The position numbers and the translations under genes are program-made. 64,000 nucleotides of DNA from contig CP075364.1 in assembly GCA_019454105.1 (NCBI GenBank), positions 809,362-873,361 of the forward strand, in the 5' to 3' direction. Position 1 is the stretch's first letter. Every line of letters starts with the position of its first letter. Positions 35,738 through 43,881 of this stretch are shown here, piece by piece. The notes beneath the pieces are model-generated. The model worked only from the letters and a program-made list of their open reading frames with translations, had not been told where the DNA came from and made no database searches. This DNA is from Fimbriimonadaceae bacterium (GTDB lineage Bacteria > Armatimonadota > Fimbriimonadia > Fimbriimonadales > Fimbriimonadaceae).

Positions 35738-37000
35738 ATGACCAGCGTCGGCGCGACAGACACCAGGTTCGCCCTGGCTGAGAACCAAGCTTGGGAGCTT
35801 GCTGAAGAGTTTGGAACCCCGCTCTATGTGCTGGACGAGTCCCATCTTCGGTCACGGGCCCGTACTTGGAAGGCCGCCTGGCCCCATGGAGACCTGTCTT
35901 TTGCGTCAAAAGCCAACTCAACTTTGGCGGTTCTGAGGATCATGGCCAGCGAGGGACTGTCGATCGACGTGGCCAGCGAAGGCGAACTGAGAGCGGCCCT
36001 CAGGGCCGGAGTCCCGGCCCATCAGTGCCGGCTCCACGGCAACAATAAGACATGGGAAGAGGTCTCCTTTGCGGCCGCCGTCGGTGTCGGCAAGGCGATC
36101 GTCGACAACTTTCAAGAGCTGGAGCTTTGGCAAGAGGCCAATGCGAGCCTGCCTCTCTTGCTCCGCTTGGCGCCAGGAGTCGATCCCAAAACGAACGCCA
36201 AGATCTCGACCGGCCAGGCCGACACCAAGTTTGGGTTTCCGATCGCTGACGGACAAGCCATGGAAGCCTTAAGGCTTGCCATCGAATCGGGTTTGAACAT
36301 CGTGGGCTTTCACTGCCATGTGGGATCCCAACTCTTGGACCCGGGGGCGCAAGTTCAAGGCGGTGTTCAGTTGGCCTGGTTCGCGCGTGCCGCTCTCAAC
36401 GAGCTCGGATTCGTGGCCGAGGTGATCAACGTGGGCGGCGGCCTCGGAGTGCGGTACACCGAGTCGGACGACCCGTTGCCCATCCCCGAATACTGCAAGA
36501 GGCTCTACGCCGCTTTGTCGGAGACCCTGTCAGACTCGCTCAGCCCCGAGCTGGCTCAGGAACCGGGCCGCTCCTTGGTCGCCGAGTCTGGAGTCACCCT
36601 CTACCGGGTCGGTGCGGTGAAGAAGCCGGCTTTGGGCGATCGATATGTCGTCGTGGATGGCGGCCTGAGCGACAATCCTCGGCCCGCGCTCTACGGCTCT
36701 CGGTATGAAGTTCGCCCCATCGGGGTTACTGGCCCTGGTGTCCCGTCGCGGGTCAGCGGCAAGCACTGCGAAACAGACCTCCTCTTCACCGGCCTGACGC
36801 TCCCCGAAGACTTGGGGCCTGGGCACTTGCTCCAAGTCCTGTGCACAGGGGCGTACAACTCGTCAATGGCCAGTCAGTACAACCGGTATCCGAGGCCCGC
36901 GACGGTTCTGATCCGCGAGAGCGGTCGGGCCGACCTGGTGCAGGCTCGTGACGACTGGGAGTCCATGTTCGCCCGCGAGCGGTTGCCGGAGGATCTCTAA
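35738..37000 (+). CDS. lysA: Diaminopimelate decarboxylase
   Basis: PLP enzyme making lysine from meso-diaminopimelate. The PLP lysine is Lys58 in LSFASKANSTLAVL; other family motifs are VDVASEGEL-like IDVASEGELRAALRAG, FGFPIADG, GFHCHVGSQL, NVGGGLGV and EPGRSLVAESG, with CTGAYNSSMASQYN near the C-terminus. ATG35738 gives 420 residues, the usual size; the open frame upstream runs through the divergent gene's start. The downstream M50 gene begins 2 bases after its stop. Confidence 0.95.
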   Translation: MTSVGATDTRFALAENQAWELAEEFGTPLYVLDESHLRSRARTWKAAWPHGDLSFASKANSTLAVLRIMASEGLSIDVASEGELRAALRAGVPAHQCRLHGNNKTWEEVSFAAAVGVGKAIVDNFQELELWQEANASLPLLLRLAPGVDPKTNAKISTGQADTKFGFPIADGQAMEALRLAIESGLNIVGFHCHVGSQLLDPGAQVQGGVQLAWFARAALNELGFVAEVINVGGGLGVRYTESDDPLPIPEYCKRLYAALSETLSDSLSPELAQEPGRSLVAESGVTLYRVGAVKKPALGDRYVVVDGGLSDNPRPALYGSRYEVRPIGVTGPGVPSRVSGKHCETDLLFTGLTLPEDLGPGHLLQVLCTGAYNSSMASQYNRYPRPATVLIRESGRADLVQARDDWESMFARERLPEDL

Positions 37001-37002
37001 GC

Positions 37003-37662
37003 TTGCCTCCCATCCAGTCTTTCTTGTCTTTGCTCATCGTGGGGTTCTTGGCGATCGGGCTCCACGAGTACGCCCATGCCAAGCTCGCCGACCTGGCAGG
37101 CGACCCCACCCCGCGCTACTTTGGCCGGGTGACGCTGAACCTCACCAAGCACTTTGAGCTTTTCGGCACCATCATGCTGTTCTTCACGGCCCTGACCGGG
37201 TTCGGCATCGGATGGGGAAAGCCCGTGCCGATGGATCCGCGGAAGATGAGGAACCCGAAATGGGACCATTTTGTCGCCGTGCTCGGGGGGTCCCTGACGA
37301 ACCTGTTGCAGGCAGCGGTTTTCGCCCTTGTTTGGCGGGCCGTGACCGTCCTCTCGCCGGCGCTCTTGAACAACGGCTTCGTCTTTTGGCTCCTGTTCTA
37401 CGGAGTCGTGCTGAACCTGGGACTTTGCTTGTTCAACCTACTTCCGATCGGCCCGCTGGACGGAATGTGGCTGTTGGGGACCTTCTTGCCTGAACCGGCC
37501 AGACTCAACTGGACTCGGTTCAACCTGACGTTCGGATCGATCGTTCTCTTGGGGGCCGTGTTCCTGGGCCAAGCCAGCGGGTTCAGCCTCACGGGCATGA
37601 TCATCCGCCCCGCCATGCGGGTGCTCTTCAAAGCCTTTACTGGCACGCCACTGCCGATATAG
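37003..37662 (+). CDS. Small site-2-protease-type (M50) membrane protease
   Basis: A 219-residue, all-membrane M50 protein of the minimal type without a PDZ domain. Zinc motif GLHEYAHAKLAD; distal motif FNLLPIGPLDG. Minimal M50B proteins cleave regulators in sporulation, stress or unknown pathways. TTG37003, 2 bases after the lysA stop, is used. It is the second site-2 protease in the window and is cotranscribed with lysA. Confidence 0.88.
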   Translation: MPPIQSFLSLLIVGFLAIGLHEYAHAKLADLAGDPTPRYFGRVTLNLTKHFELFGTIMLFFTALTGFGIGWGKPVPMDPRKMRNPKWDHFVAVLGGSLTNLLQAAVFALVWRAVTVLSPALLNNGFVFWLLFYGVVLNLGLCLFNLLPIGPLDGMWLLGTFLPEPARLNWTRFNLTFGSIVLLGAVFLGQASGFSLTGMIIRPAMRVLFKAFTGTPLPI

Positions 37663-37720
37663 GCGGGCCCTTCTCCCGGGTTCGACGGCGGGGAAGTGAT
37701 AGAGTCCCCCGGAGACGGTC

Positions 37721-38737
37721 ATGAGCGATAAGAAGCGGATCCTGAGCGGCATGAGGGCTACCAATCCCCGGCTTCACCTGGGGAACTATGAAGGTGCCCT
37801 TCGAAACTGGGTGCGGCTTCAGGGCGAGTTCAAGGTCTATTGCATGGTCGCCGACTACCACGCCTTGACGACCATGGCCGAGATGCCGCCCGACCTCGCC
37901 CGCAACTCCATGGAAGTGGCCAAGGACTTCGTTGCTGCAGGAATCGACCCCGACCAGTCGTCGGTCTTCGTGCAGTCTATGGTGCCCGAGCACGCCGAGC
38001 TCCATCTCGTTTTCTCCATGGTCACCGGCCTTGGCAAGCTGGAGCGCGTGCCGACCTTCAAGGAAAAAAAGGACGATCTCGGCGAGGGTCGCATGGTCTC
38101 TTACGGTCTGCTCGGATATCCGGTGCTCCAAGCCGCCGACATCCTGCTCTATAAACCGTTTGGCGTGCCGGTCGGCAAAGACCAAGCTCCGCACCTCGAA
38201 CTCTCGCGAGAAGTCGGCCGCTCTTTCAACGCCGCCTTTGGCGTCGACGTCTTTCCCGAGTTCAAGGACATCATCGATGAGGACGAGTCGAGGTCGAAGG
38301 TTCCGGGTTTGGACGCCGACGACCAAGGTGTCCTGCGGAAGATGAGCAAGTCGTACGACAACTGCATTTATCTGACCGACTCTCCCGACGAGATCGCCTC
38401 CAAAATCAAGGGCGCGTTCACGACTCCGACCAAGATGCGCAAGGCCGACCCCGGGGTGCCGGAAGGGTGCGCGGTCTGCCAATATCTTCGGCTCTATTCC
38501 TCGGATTGGCAGCGACAGTGGGAGGAAGACCGGGCCGGCGAGCGCGGTTGCATGCAGAACAAGGCTGACCTGACGGAAGCCCTCAACGAGTTTCTGCGGC
38601 CGTTTCGGGAGCGTCGTTCCGATCTTGACGACGCCTCGATGGGGGCGATCCTCAAGCGAGGCGCGGAGGAAGCCCGGGACATTGCCGCCCAAACCATGCG
38701 CGAAGTTCGGGCGGCGATGCACCTCATGCCCTTATGA
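37721..38737 (+). CDS. trpS: Tryptophanyl-tRNA synthetase
   Basis: Class I synthetase charging tRNA-Trp. The HIGH-equivalent is HLGN in ATNPRLHLGNYEGAL; the KMSKS motif is LRKMSKSYDN. The 338-residue length is typical, and MSDKKRILSGMRATN is the normal N-terminus. The stop overlaps the dtd start (ATGA). Confidence 0.96.
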   Translation: MSDKKRILSGMRATNPRLHLGNYEGALRNWVRLQGEFKVYCMVADYHALTTMAEMPPDLARNSMEVAKDFVAAGIDPDQSSVFVQSMVPEHAELHLVFSMVTGLGKLERVPTFKEKKDDLGEGRMVSYGLLGYPVLQAADILLYKPFGVPVGKDQAPHLELSREVGRSFNAAFGVDVFPEFKDIIDEDESRSKVPGLDADDQGVLRKMSKSYDNCIYLTDSPDEIASKIKGAFTTPTKMRKADPGVPEGCAVCQYLRLYSSDWQRQWEEDRAGERGCMQNKADLTEALNEFLRPFRERRSDLDDASMGAILKRGAEEARDIAAQTMREVRAAMHLMPL

Positions 38738-39183
38738 GGGCGGTCGTCCAACGGGTCGCCTTCGCCCGGGTCTCGGTGGTTGGGGAAGTCGTCGGCTCGT
38801 GTGGGAAGGGGCTCCTGGTCTATGCAGGCGCCCACCGGGACGACACCGTCGATAACGCGACGCGGCTCGCCGACCGCATCGTCGGCCTTCGGATCTTCCC
38901 CGACCAGGATGGGAAAATGAACCTCAACCTGGCTGCCGTGGACGATGGCGGCCCAAGGGCGAACGTCCTCGCTGTCTCGAACTTCACCCTCTTCGGCGAC
39001 GTCTCACAGCGAAGGCCCTCCTTCTCCGCGGCCGCCCCGTACGCCCAAGGAGAGCAGCTCTTCCAGAGACTCGTCGAATCAATGCTGAAGCTCGGGGCTC
39101 GGGTCGAGACCGGAGTCTTTGGGGCCGACATGCAGGTCGAGGCCCTTGCCGACGGGCCCGTCACCCTCGTCATCGACTGTTAG
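38734..39183 (+). CDS. dtd: D-aminoacyl-tRNA deacylase
   Basis: Removes D-amino acids from mischarged tRNA. The N-terminus MRAVVQRVAFARVSVVGE is diagnostic, with VSNFTLFGD and the C-terminal DGPVTLVID; SQRRPSF stands where the SQxTL-type motif leads into the active site. 149 residues, normal. Translationally coupled to trpS. Its stop shares TTAG with the convergent aminotransferase. Confidence 0.95.
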   Translation: MRAVVQRVAFARVSVVGEVVGSCGKGLLVYAGAHRDDTVDNATRLADRIVGLRIFPDQDGKMNLNLAAVDDGGPRANVLAVSNFTLFGDVSQRRPSFSAAAPYAQGEQLFQRLVESMLKLGARVETGVFGADMQVEALADGPVTLVIDC

Positions 39184-40394
39184 GCGCGCGCTGCTGGCTC
39201 CAGTCGGCCTGGATATTGGGCCAAGGCAACCTCCAAGCAATCCATCGCCAGGTCGAGCCGCTCTTGGTTCAAGACATAAGCGATCCGCACCTGCCGGTGG
39301 CCGACACCGGGGGTCTCATAGAACCCGGAGGCGGGCGCGAACATGACCGTGTGCCCCTGGTGCTGAAAACTCTCAAGCAACCACTGGCAGAACCGGTCGC
39401 CGTCGTCGATGGGGAGCTCGACCATGGCATAAAACGCCCCGTCGATCTGTGGCACGCGAACGCCAGGCATAGACCGCAGTCGGGACACGACCAGGTCGCG
39501 CCGGGAGCGGTACTCCTCCCGGATGGTGTCGAAGTAAGACGCCGGAGCCTCAAGCGCGGCCAAAACGCCGATCTGTTCCAGGGTGGGCGGGGCCAGTCGG
39601 GCTTGGGCCAGTTTGAGGGCCCCGGCGTTCAACTCAGGGTTCCGGCTCACGAAGAACCCGATGCGCGCTCCGCACAGCGAAAACCGCTTCGACACGGAAT
39701 CGACCATCACGGCGTGCCGCTCAAGCCCTCCCAGCTGGAGCACCGAGACGACGGGCTCTGACGTGTAGTTGAAGTCTCGGTAGACCTCGTCAGAGATCAG
39801 GAACAGGTCGTGACGGAGGGCCAAGTCTCGGAGTTGCTCGAGCTGGCCACGGGTGTAGACCGAGCCGGTCGGGTTTCCCGGATTATTGATGAGGACGGCC
39901 TTGGTTTTGGGCGTGACCTTGGCTTCGAACTCCTCGGATGAGGGCAGCCGGAAGTCGTGCTCGATGCGGGTGGTCAGGGGCACGACGTTGACCTCTGCCG
40001 CGCAGGAGAAGCCCAGGTAGTTGGCATACAGCGGCTCCGGCACGATCACTTCGTCGCCAGGGTTCAAGCAGCCCAGCATCGCAAAGGAAAGGGCCTCAGA
40101 CCCCGCTGTGCACACTATGACTTCGTCGGCAGACACGATGATCCCCTGGCGGGAGTAGAACTCGGCCGCTTTGGCCCTGAGCGCGGCGATCCCGGCCGAG
40201 TGGGAATACTCCAGGGTCTTGATGTCCGTTGTCCGGACGGCCCTCCAGAACTCGGGCGGGCTCTCAATGTCGGGCTGGCCGATGTTGAGGTGGAGGACGG
40301 TGATCCCCCGTTCCTTGGCCGACTCGGCGTACGGCATCAACTTCCGGATGGGCGAGGCGGGCATGGATTGGGCGCGCTGGCTGACGGCGGGCAT
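39180..40394 (-). CDS. Class I/II PLP aminotransferase (aspartate aminotransferase type)
   Basis: A 404-residue fold-type I aminotransferase. LNIGQPDIESPPEFW at the N-terminus, NNPGNPTGSVYT, SDEVYRDF and the PLP-lysine motif DSVSKRFSLCGARIG are intact. It is probably an Igamma-type aspartate or broad-specificity aminotransferase. ATG40394 is used; an internal Met (MPASPIRKL) is possible. A hairpin/G-quadruplex repeat lies in its 5' flank (40481-40522). Confidence 0.87.
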   Translation of the reverse strand: MPAVSQRAQSMPASPIRKLMPYAESAKERGITVLHLNIGQPDIESPPEFWRAVRTTDIKTLEYSHSAGIAALRAKAAEFYSRQGIIVSADEVIVCTAGSEALSFAMLGCLNPGDEVIVPEPLYANYLGFSCAAEVNVVPLTTRIEHDFRLPSSEEFEAKVTPKTKAVLINNPGNPTGSVYTRGQLEQLRDLALRHDLFLISDEVYRDFNYTSEPVVSVLQLGGLERHAVMVDSVSKRFSLCGARIGFFVSRNPELNAGALKLAQARLAPPTLEQIGVLAALEAPASYFDTIREEYRSRRDLVVSRLRSMPGVRVPQIDGAFYAMVELPIDDGDRFCQWLLESFQHQGHTVMFAPASGFYETPGVGHRQVRIAYVLNQERLDLAMDCLEVALAQYPGRLEPAARA

Positions 40395-40480
40395 CGTTGG
40401 ATGGAAAGGATACCGGCCAGCGGAAGGCGGGCTTCAGCCTGGCCGTGCCGCCGTCGTCCCGCCAGCAAGGCCCTTTCACG

Positions 40481-40522
40481 GGCCCCCACCCCCTGCCCCC
40501 TCCCCCGTAACGGGGGAGGGGG
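40481..40522 (-). repeat. Single intergenic copy of the hairpin/G-quadruplex repeat
   Basis: A 42-bp element lying 87 bases upstream of the aminotransferase start and 72 bases before the YHS lipoprotein. CCCCCTCCCCCG and CGGGGGAGGGGG form a perfect 12-bp stem with a TAA loop. On the minus strand four G5 tracts are separated by A, CA and T. It is a variant of the 40-bp core repeated inside hom and the acyl-CoA dehydrogenase. Confidence 0.8.
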
Positions 40523-40594
40523 AGCAGCCGCCAAAAGCGCGGACAGTTCTCCCCATCTCAATGACCGACCTTCCCACTGTGCCAAAATGGCGCG

Positions 40595-40894
40595 ATGAAG
40601 TTCCTGTGGCCCCTTTTCTTCCTCGGCTTCGCCTTCGCTTGTGCTCCAGAGAGCGGCCCTGCCGCCTCGACGGACGCCTCTAAGTCCGCCGACGCTTCCG
40701 GATCTTGGCCGTCCGATGTCGCGATCTATAAGAACGACAAGGGCGAGGTCCTCTGCCCGGTCATGAACGAAGTCGTCGCCTCGCCCGAGAAGGCCGACGG
40801 CTACATGGACTACGAAGGCAAGCGGTACTACTTCTGCTGCGGCATGTGCCCGGGCAAGTTCAAGGAGAGTCCGGCCACTTACGCTAAGAAATAG
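40595..40894 (+). CDS. YHS-domain lipoprotein
   Basis: A 99-residue protein with lipoprotein signal (FLWPLFFLGFAFAC, Cys16). A Ser/Ala-rich linker leads to a YHS/TRASH-like domain: CPVMNEVVASPEKADGYMDY then YYFCCGMCPGKF, giving a cluster of four cysteines likely to bind a metal. It is probably envelope-anchored and involved in metal (copper) sensing or delivery; this is inferred from the domain. Confidence 0.82.
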   Translation: MKFLWPLFFLGFAFACAPESGPAASTDASKSADASGSWPSDVAIYKNDKGEVLCPVMNEVVASPEKADGYMDYEGKRYYFCCGMCPGKFKESPATYAKK

Positions 40895-41080
40895 GGCCTA
40901 GCCTCGTTCGCCACAGCCGCGTCTTCTCAGAGTAAGAGTATCCGAGACTTTTCGACGGTTCTATGAGCCCCCGGGAATCGGTTTGCCTAAGATAACCAGG
41001 CGATGGCGCGATCTGGCCTAACAGGGGTCCGTCGTCTTGGGTTGGGACGCTCCTCGCTGTGAGCCACAATAGCCCCTGCC

Positions 41081-42241
41081 ATGGGACAAGGATTCACGAC
41101 GCGAGCCGTCCACCAAGCCGGACGGAGGGACGAGGCGACCCGTGCCGCGACCTTCCCGATCTACCAGACCTCGACATTCGGCCAAGAGACCCCAGGCCAC
41201 CCCACCGAGTACCAAGGCCGTGCCCTGAGCTACGCCCGGTCGGAGAACCCGACCCGGACCGTCCTTGAGGAGAGCCTCGCCCAGGTCGAAGAGGCCAACC
41301 ATGGCCTGGCGTTCGCGAGCGGCCTCGCAGCCGTGACGTGCGTCATGAACTCGCTTTCTGCCGGGGACCGGGTCTTGGCGTGCGCCGACCTCTATGGCGG
41401 CTGCTACCGGATGTTCACCCAGGTCTATGCCAAGCTCGGGATCCGTTTCGACTTCGTCGAGACGACTGACCTCTCCAAACTCGAGGCCGCACTCGCCGAG
41501 CCCGCTGCCCTCGTCTGGCTGGAGTCCCCGTCGAACCCGCTGCTCAATGTGACCGACCTGGCCGGGGCTTGCGCCCTCGCCAAGAGCGCCGGGGCCCTCG
41601 CGCTTGTCGACAACACGTTTGCCACGCCCTATCTCCAGCAGCCCCTCAAGCTCGGGGCCGACGTCGTCCTCCACTCCACCACCAAGTACCTCAACGGCCA
41701 TGCCGACGTTGTGAACGGGGCCCTCGTCATGGACAGTGAAGACCTCTGGCGCCGCTTCAAGTTCGTCCAGAACGCCTGCGGCCTGATCCCTGGCCCCCAA
41801 GACTGCTACCTCGTGATCAGGGGCCTCAAGACGCTGGCCCTCCGGATGGACCGCCACTGCAACAACGCCCGCCAGGTCGTCGATTGGCTGGAGGCCCACC
41901 CGCGCGTCACGCGCGTCTACTATCCCGGACTCTCAGCCCATCCGGGGCACGACACCGCCAAGAAGCAGATGAAGGACTTCGGCGCGATGCTCAGCTTCGA
42001 GGTGGAGGGCGGCCTGGAGCCTGCCAGGAAGGTCATGGAACGGTTCCGGCTCTTCACTCTCGCCGAGTCCCTTGGGTGCGTCCAGTCGCTCGTGAACCAT
42101 CCGGCCAGCATGACCCACGCCAGCGTGCCCCGCGACGTGCGGCTCGCGGTCGGCATCAGCGACGGCCTCGTTCGCCTCTCGATCGGGATCGAGGACATCG
42201 ACGACATCCTTGCCGACCTCGAACAGGCCCTCTCAGCGTAG
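41081..42241 (+). CDS. Cystathionine gamma-synthase / O-acetylhomoserine-type PLP enzyme
   Basis: A 386-residue Cys/Met metabolism PLP enzyme. RAVHQAGRRDEATRAA, SYARSENPTRTVLEE, DLYGGCYRMF, VDNTFATPYLQQPL and the PLP-lysine segment HSTTKYLNGHADV are all present. The N-terminal GQGFTTRAVH and YLNGHADVVNG fit cystathionine gamma-synthase or gamma-lyase. The homoserine dehydrogenase 1.6 kb downstream supports a methionine role. Paralogue of the gene at 7650-8822. Confidence 0.85.
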   Translation: MGQGFTTRAVHQAGRRDEATRAATFPIYQTSTFGQETPGHPTEYQGRALSYARSENPTRTVLEESLAQVEEANHGLAFASGLAAVTCVMNSLSAGDRVLACADLYGGCYRMFTQVYAKLGIRFDFVETTDLSKLEAALAEPAALVWLESPSNPLLNVTDLAGACALAKSAGALALVDNTFATPYLQQPLKLGADVVLHSTTKYLNGHADVVNGALVMDSEDLWRRFKFVQNACGLIPGPQDCYLVIRGLKTLALRMDRHCNNARQVVDWLEAHPRVTRVYYPGLSAHPGHDTAKKQMKDFGAMLSFEVEGGLEPARKVMERFRLFTLAESLGCVQSLVNHPASMTHASVPRDVRLAVGISDGLVRLSIGIEDIDDILADLEQALSA

Positions 42242-42246
42242 AAAGA

Positions 42247-42268
42247 GGGCCGCCCTTTCGGGCGACCC
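42247..42268 (-). terminator. Hairpin between convergent genes
   Basis: CGCCC (42251-42255) and GGGCG (42260-42264) pair around TTTC, extended by GGG/CCC beyond one mismatch. On the minus strand it would be followed by CTCTTTCT, but it lies beyond the stop of the gene at 42276, so it could terminate that gene. Weak on the plus strand. Confidence 0.5.
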
Positions 42269-42275
42269 CCTCAAT

Positions 42276-43694
42276 TCAGTTGCTTGTGGTCGACCACGTC
42301 TTGGCCGCGTTCCAGGCCGTGTTCTGGGCGATCTGGGCGTTCATCGAATACTCGCCGCCCCCACCGCCGCCACCCGAGCTCTGGAAGCTCGACTGCGCCC
42401 CAATGCCCCACTCGTCGAGTGCGGCCGAGAACTGCTGGGCCAGAGCCATCCGCTGGGCGGCCGTGGCCGCCTGCCATTGCTGTCTGAGCCCGGCATAGAC
42501 CTTCGGCGCATTGGCGATCAAGAGCTGGATCTGGGGATCCATCGTCGGGAGCTCCTGCACGATCTGGGTCCGGATCTTCACGATGTCGTCCATCGTGACG
42601 TCGCTCGCGTCACGCCCGGCCGCCACCCACATGAAGTAGAGCATCTCCATCGTCGCGTCCAGGTCGCCCTCGGTAATCTGGTTGTCCCACTCCTCCTTTG
42701 GGGCGGCTGCCTTCGCCTGGCCCAGCGCCTTCGACCGCCGCTGGATCGCGTCCCACATCACCTGGGCATAGCCGATTCCCATCTGCGCCCCGCGCTCAAA
42801 AGCGTTCGTGAACACAGCCTTGCCCTCCGCCTTGCTCTGGGCGATCTCCTGGGGGGTGCCTTGGGTCAGGGTCTGGAGCAGGGAAGCCCCCTGCTGGGCG
42901 AGGATGCGCCGCCCCTCCGCGTCCGCCTTCTCGTAATACTCGATGAACCGCGCCCGGCTCGCGTCGAACTCGGCTTCGGTCAGCTGCACGTCGAAGAGGA
43001 GCTCGACCACCGTCACGAAGTTGGCCACCGAGCCATAAGTGAGCGGCGGGTCGCCCGCCGCCAGCACCTGGTCCATCGGTTCGCGCTTGAAGTTGTCCTT
43101 CACCCGCCCGGCGATCGACTTCAGGTCGGCCGTCGAGAGCGGGCCGGAGACGCTCGTGGCCCCGGTCGACCGGCCTGGCGTCTTGGACTCCACCTTCAGC
43201 GTGGCCGCGTGGTCGAGCACCATCTTCAGCGTCGCCGGATCTTTGGTCGGGGCGTGGGGCATGACAGCCAATGCGAACTTGTTGCCGCACACGGTCAGGA
43301 TATAGCCGCGCCATGCCTGGCCGTCCTCGTCCTTGAAGTCCAACTCCAGCTTGATCGCCTCGCGCCCGTCAAAGGTCGTCTTCGACTCGGCCCGCTTTGT
43401 CACTGTATAGTCTGCCGACACGACCTGGGCGAACGAGTCGAGCACCGCCCGGTTCACCGCGCTCTGCTGGCTCGCGTCAAGAGCCTCCTCGAACCGCTGG
43501 GCGAAGATGTCGATGTGCGCCCCCTCTTCGTCGGCCTTGTTGAAGACCTCGGTGATGGTCGCCCCATCACCGATTGATTCTCTGCGCACCGTCCAGCCGG
43601 GAGGAAGCTCGATCGAAAAGGCCCCGTCAGGGTCGGCGTAAGGCGTCGCCGAACTGGCGAGAAGAGCGAAGATGAGGGAAACGGTGCTGCCCAC
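42276..43694 (-). CDS. Secreted protein with PsbP-like N-terminal domain, function unknown
   Basis: From GTG43694, preceded by AGGA, the 472-residue product starts with signal peptide GSTVSLIFALLASSATPYA. Residues ~20-150 resemble a PsbP/DUF1795-like fold (DGAFSIELPPGWTVRRE, FDGREAIKLELDF). The middle is helical (ERGAQMGIGYAQVMW), and the C-terminus has an eight-glycine run followed by EYSMNAQIAQNTAW. No enzyme motif is seen. Divergent from hom. Confidence 0.65.
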   Translation of the reverse strand: MGSTVSLIFALLASSATPYADPDGAFSIELPPGWTVRRESIGDGATITEVFNKADEEGAHIDIFAQRFEEALDASQQSAVNRAVLDSFAQVVSADYTVTKRAESKTTFDGREAIKLELDFKDEDGQAWRGYILTVCGNKFALAVMPHAPTKDPATLKMVLDHAATLKVESKTPGRSTGATSVSGPLSTADLKSIAGRVKDNFKREPMDQVLAAGDPPLTYGSVANFVTVVELLFDVQLTEAEFDASRARFIEYYEKADAEGRRILAQQGASLLQTLTQGTPQEIAQSKAEGKAVFTNAFERGAQMGIGYAQVMWDAIQRRSKALGQAKAAAPKEEWDNQITEGDLDATMEMLYFMWVAAGRDASDVTMDDIVKIRTQIVQELPTMDPQIQLLIANAPKVYAGLRQQWQAATAAQRMALAQQFSAALDEWGIGAQSSFQSSGGGGGGGEYSMNAQIAQNTAWNAAKTWSTTSN

Positions 43695-43881
43695 GAGCGA
43701 AATCCTACCCGCCGGCCAGGTTCCGCCAAGCCAACACCATGCGCACCCGGCGGCGGGGTTTGTCTTACTCATCTTCGGTTTCCGACGTCAGATCTGCACC
43801 CGGGTCGAGCTTCGCCCGGCACCCTGGGTCTCCTGGCGCGACTTCGTGTGCGCCACCCTCGCCACCGGTTAGAATCCGCCC

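Noticed and set aside
40895-41080. SAM riboswitch upstream of the Cys/Met PLP enzyme
   Set aside because: Looked for the conserved SAM-I core and a terminator/antiterminator pair; neither is visible.
42210-43577. Plus-strand frame opposite the PsbP-like gene
   Set aside because: Arg/His/Leu-rich shadow; the minus strand has a signal peptide, ribosome site and domain-like sequence.
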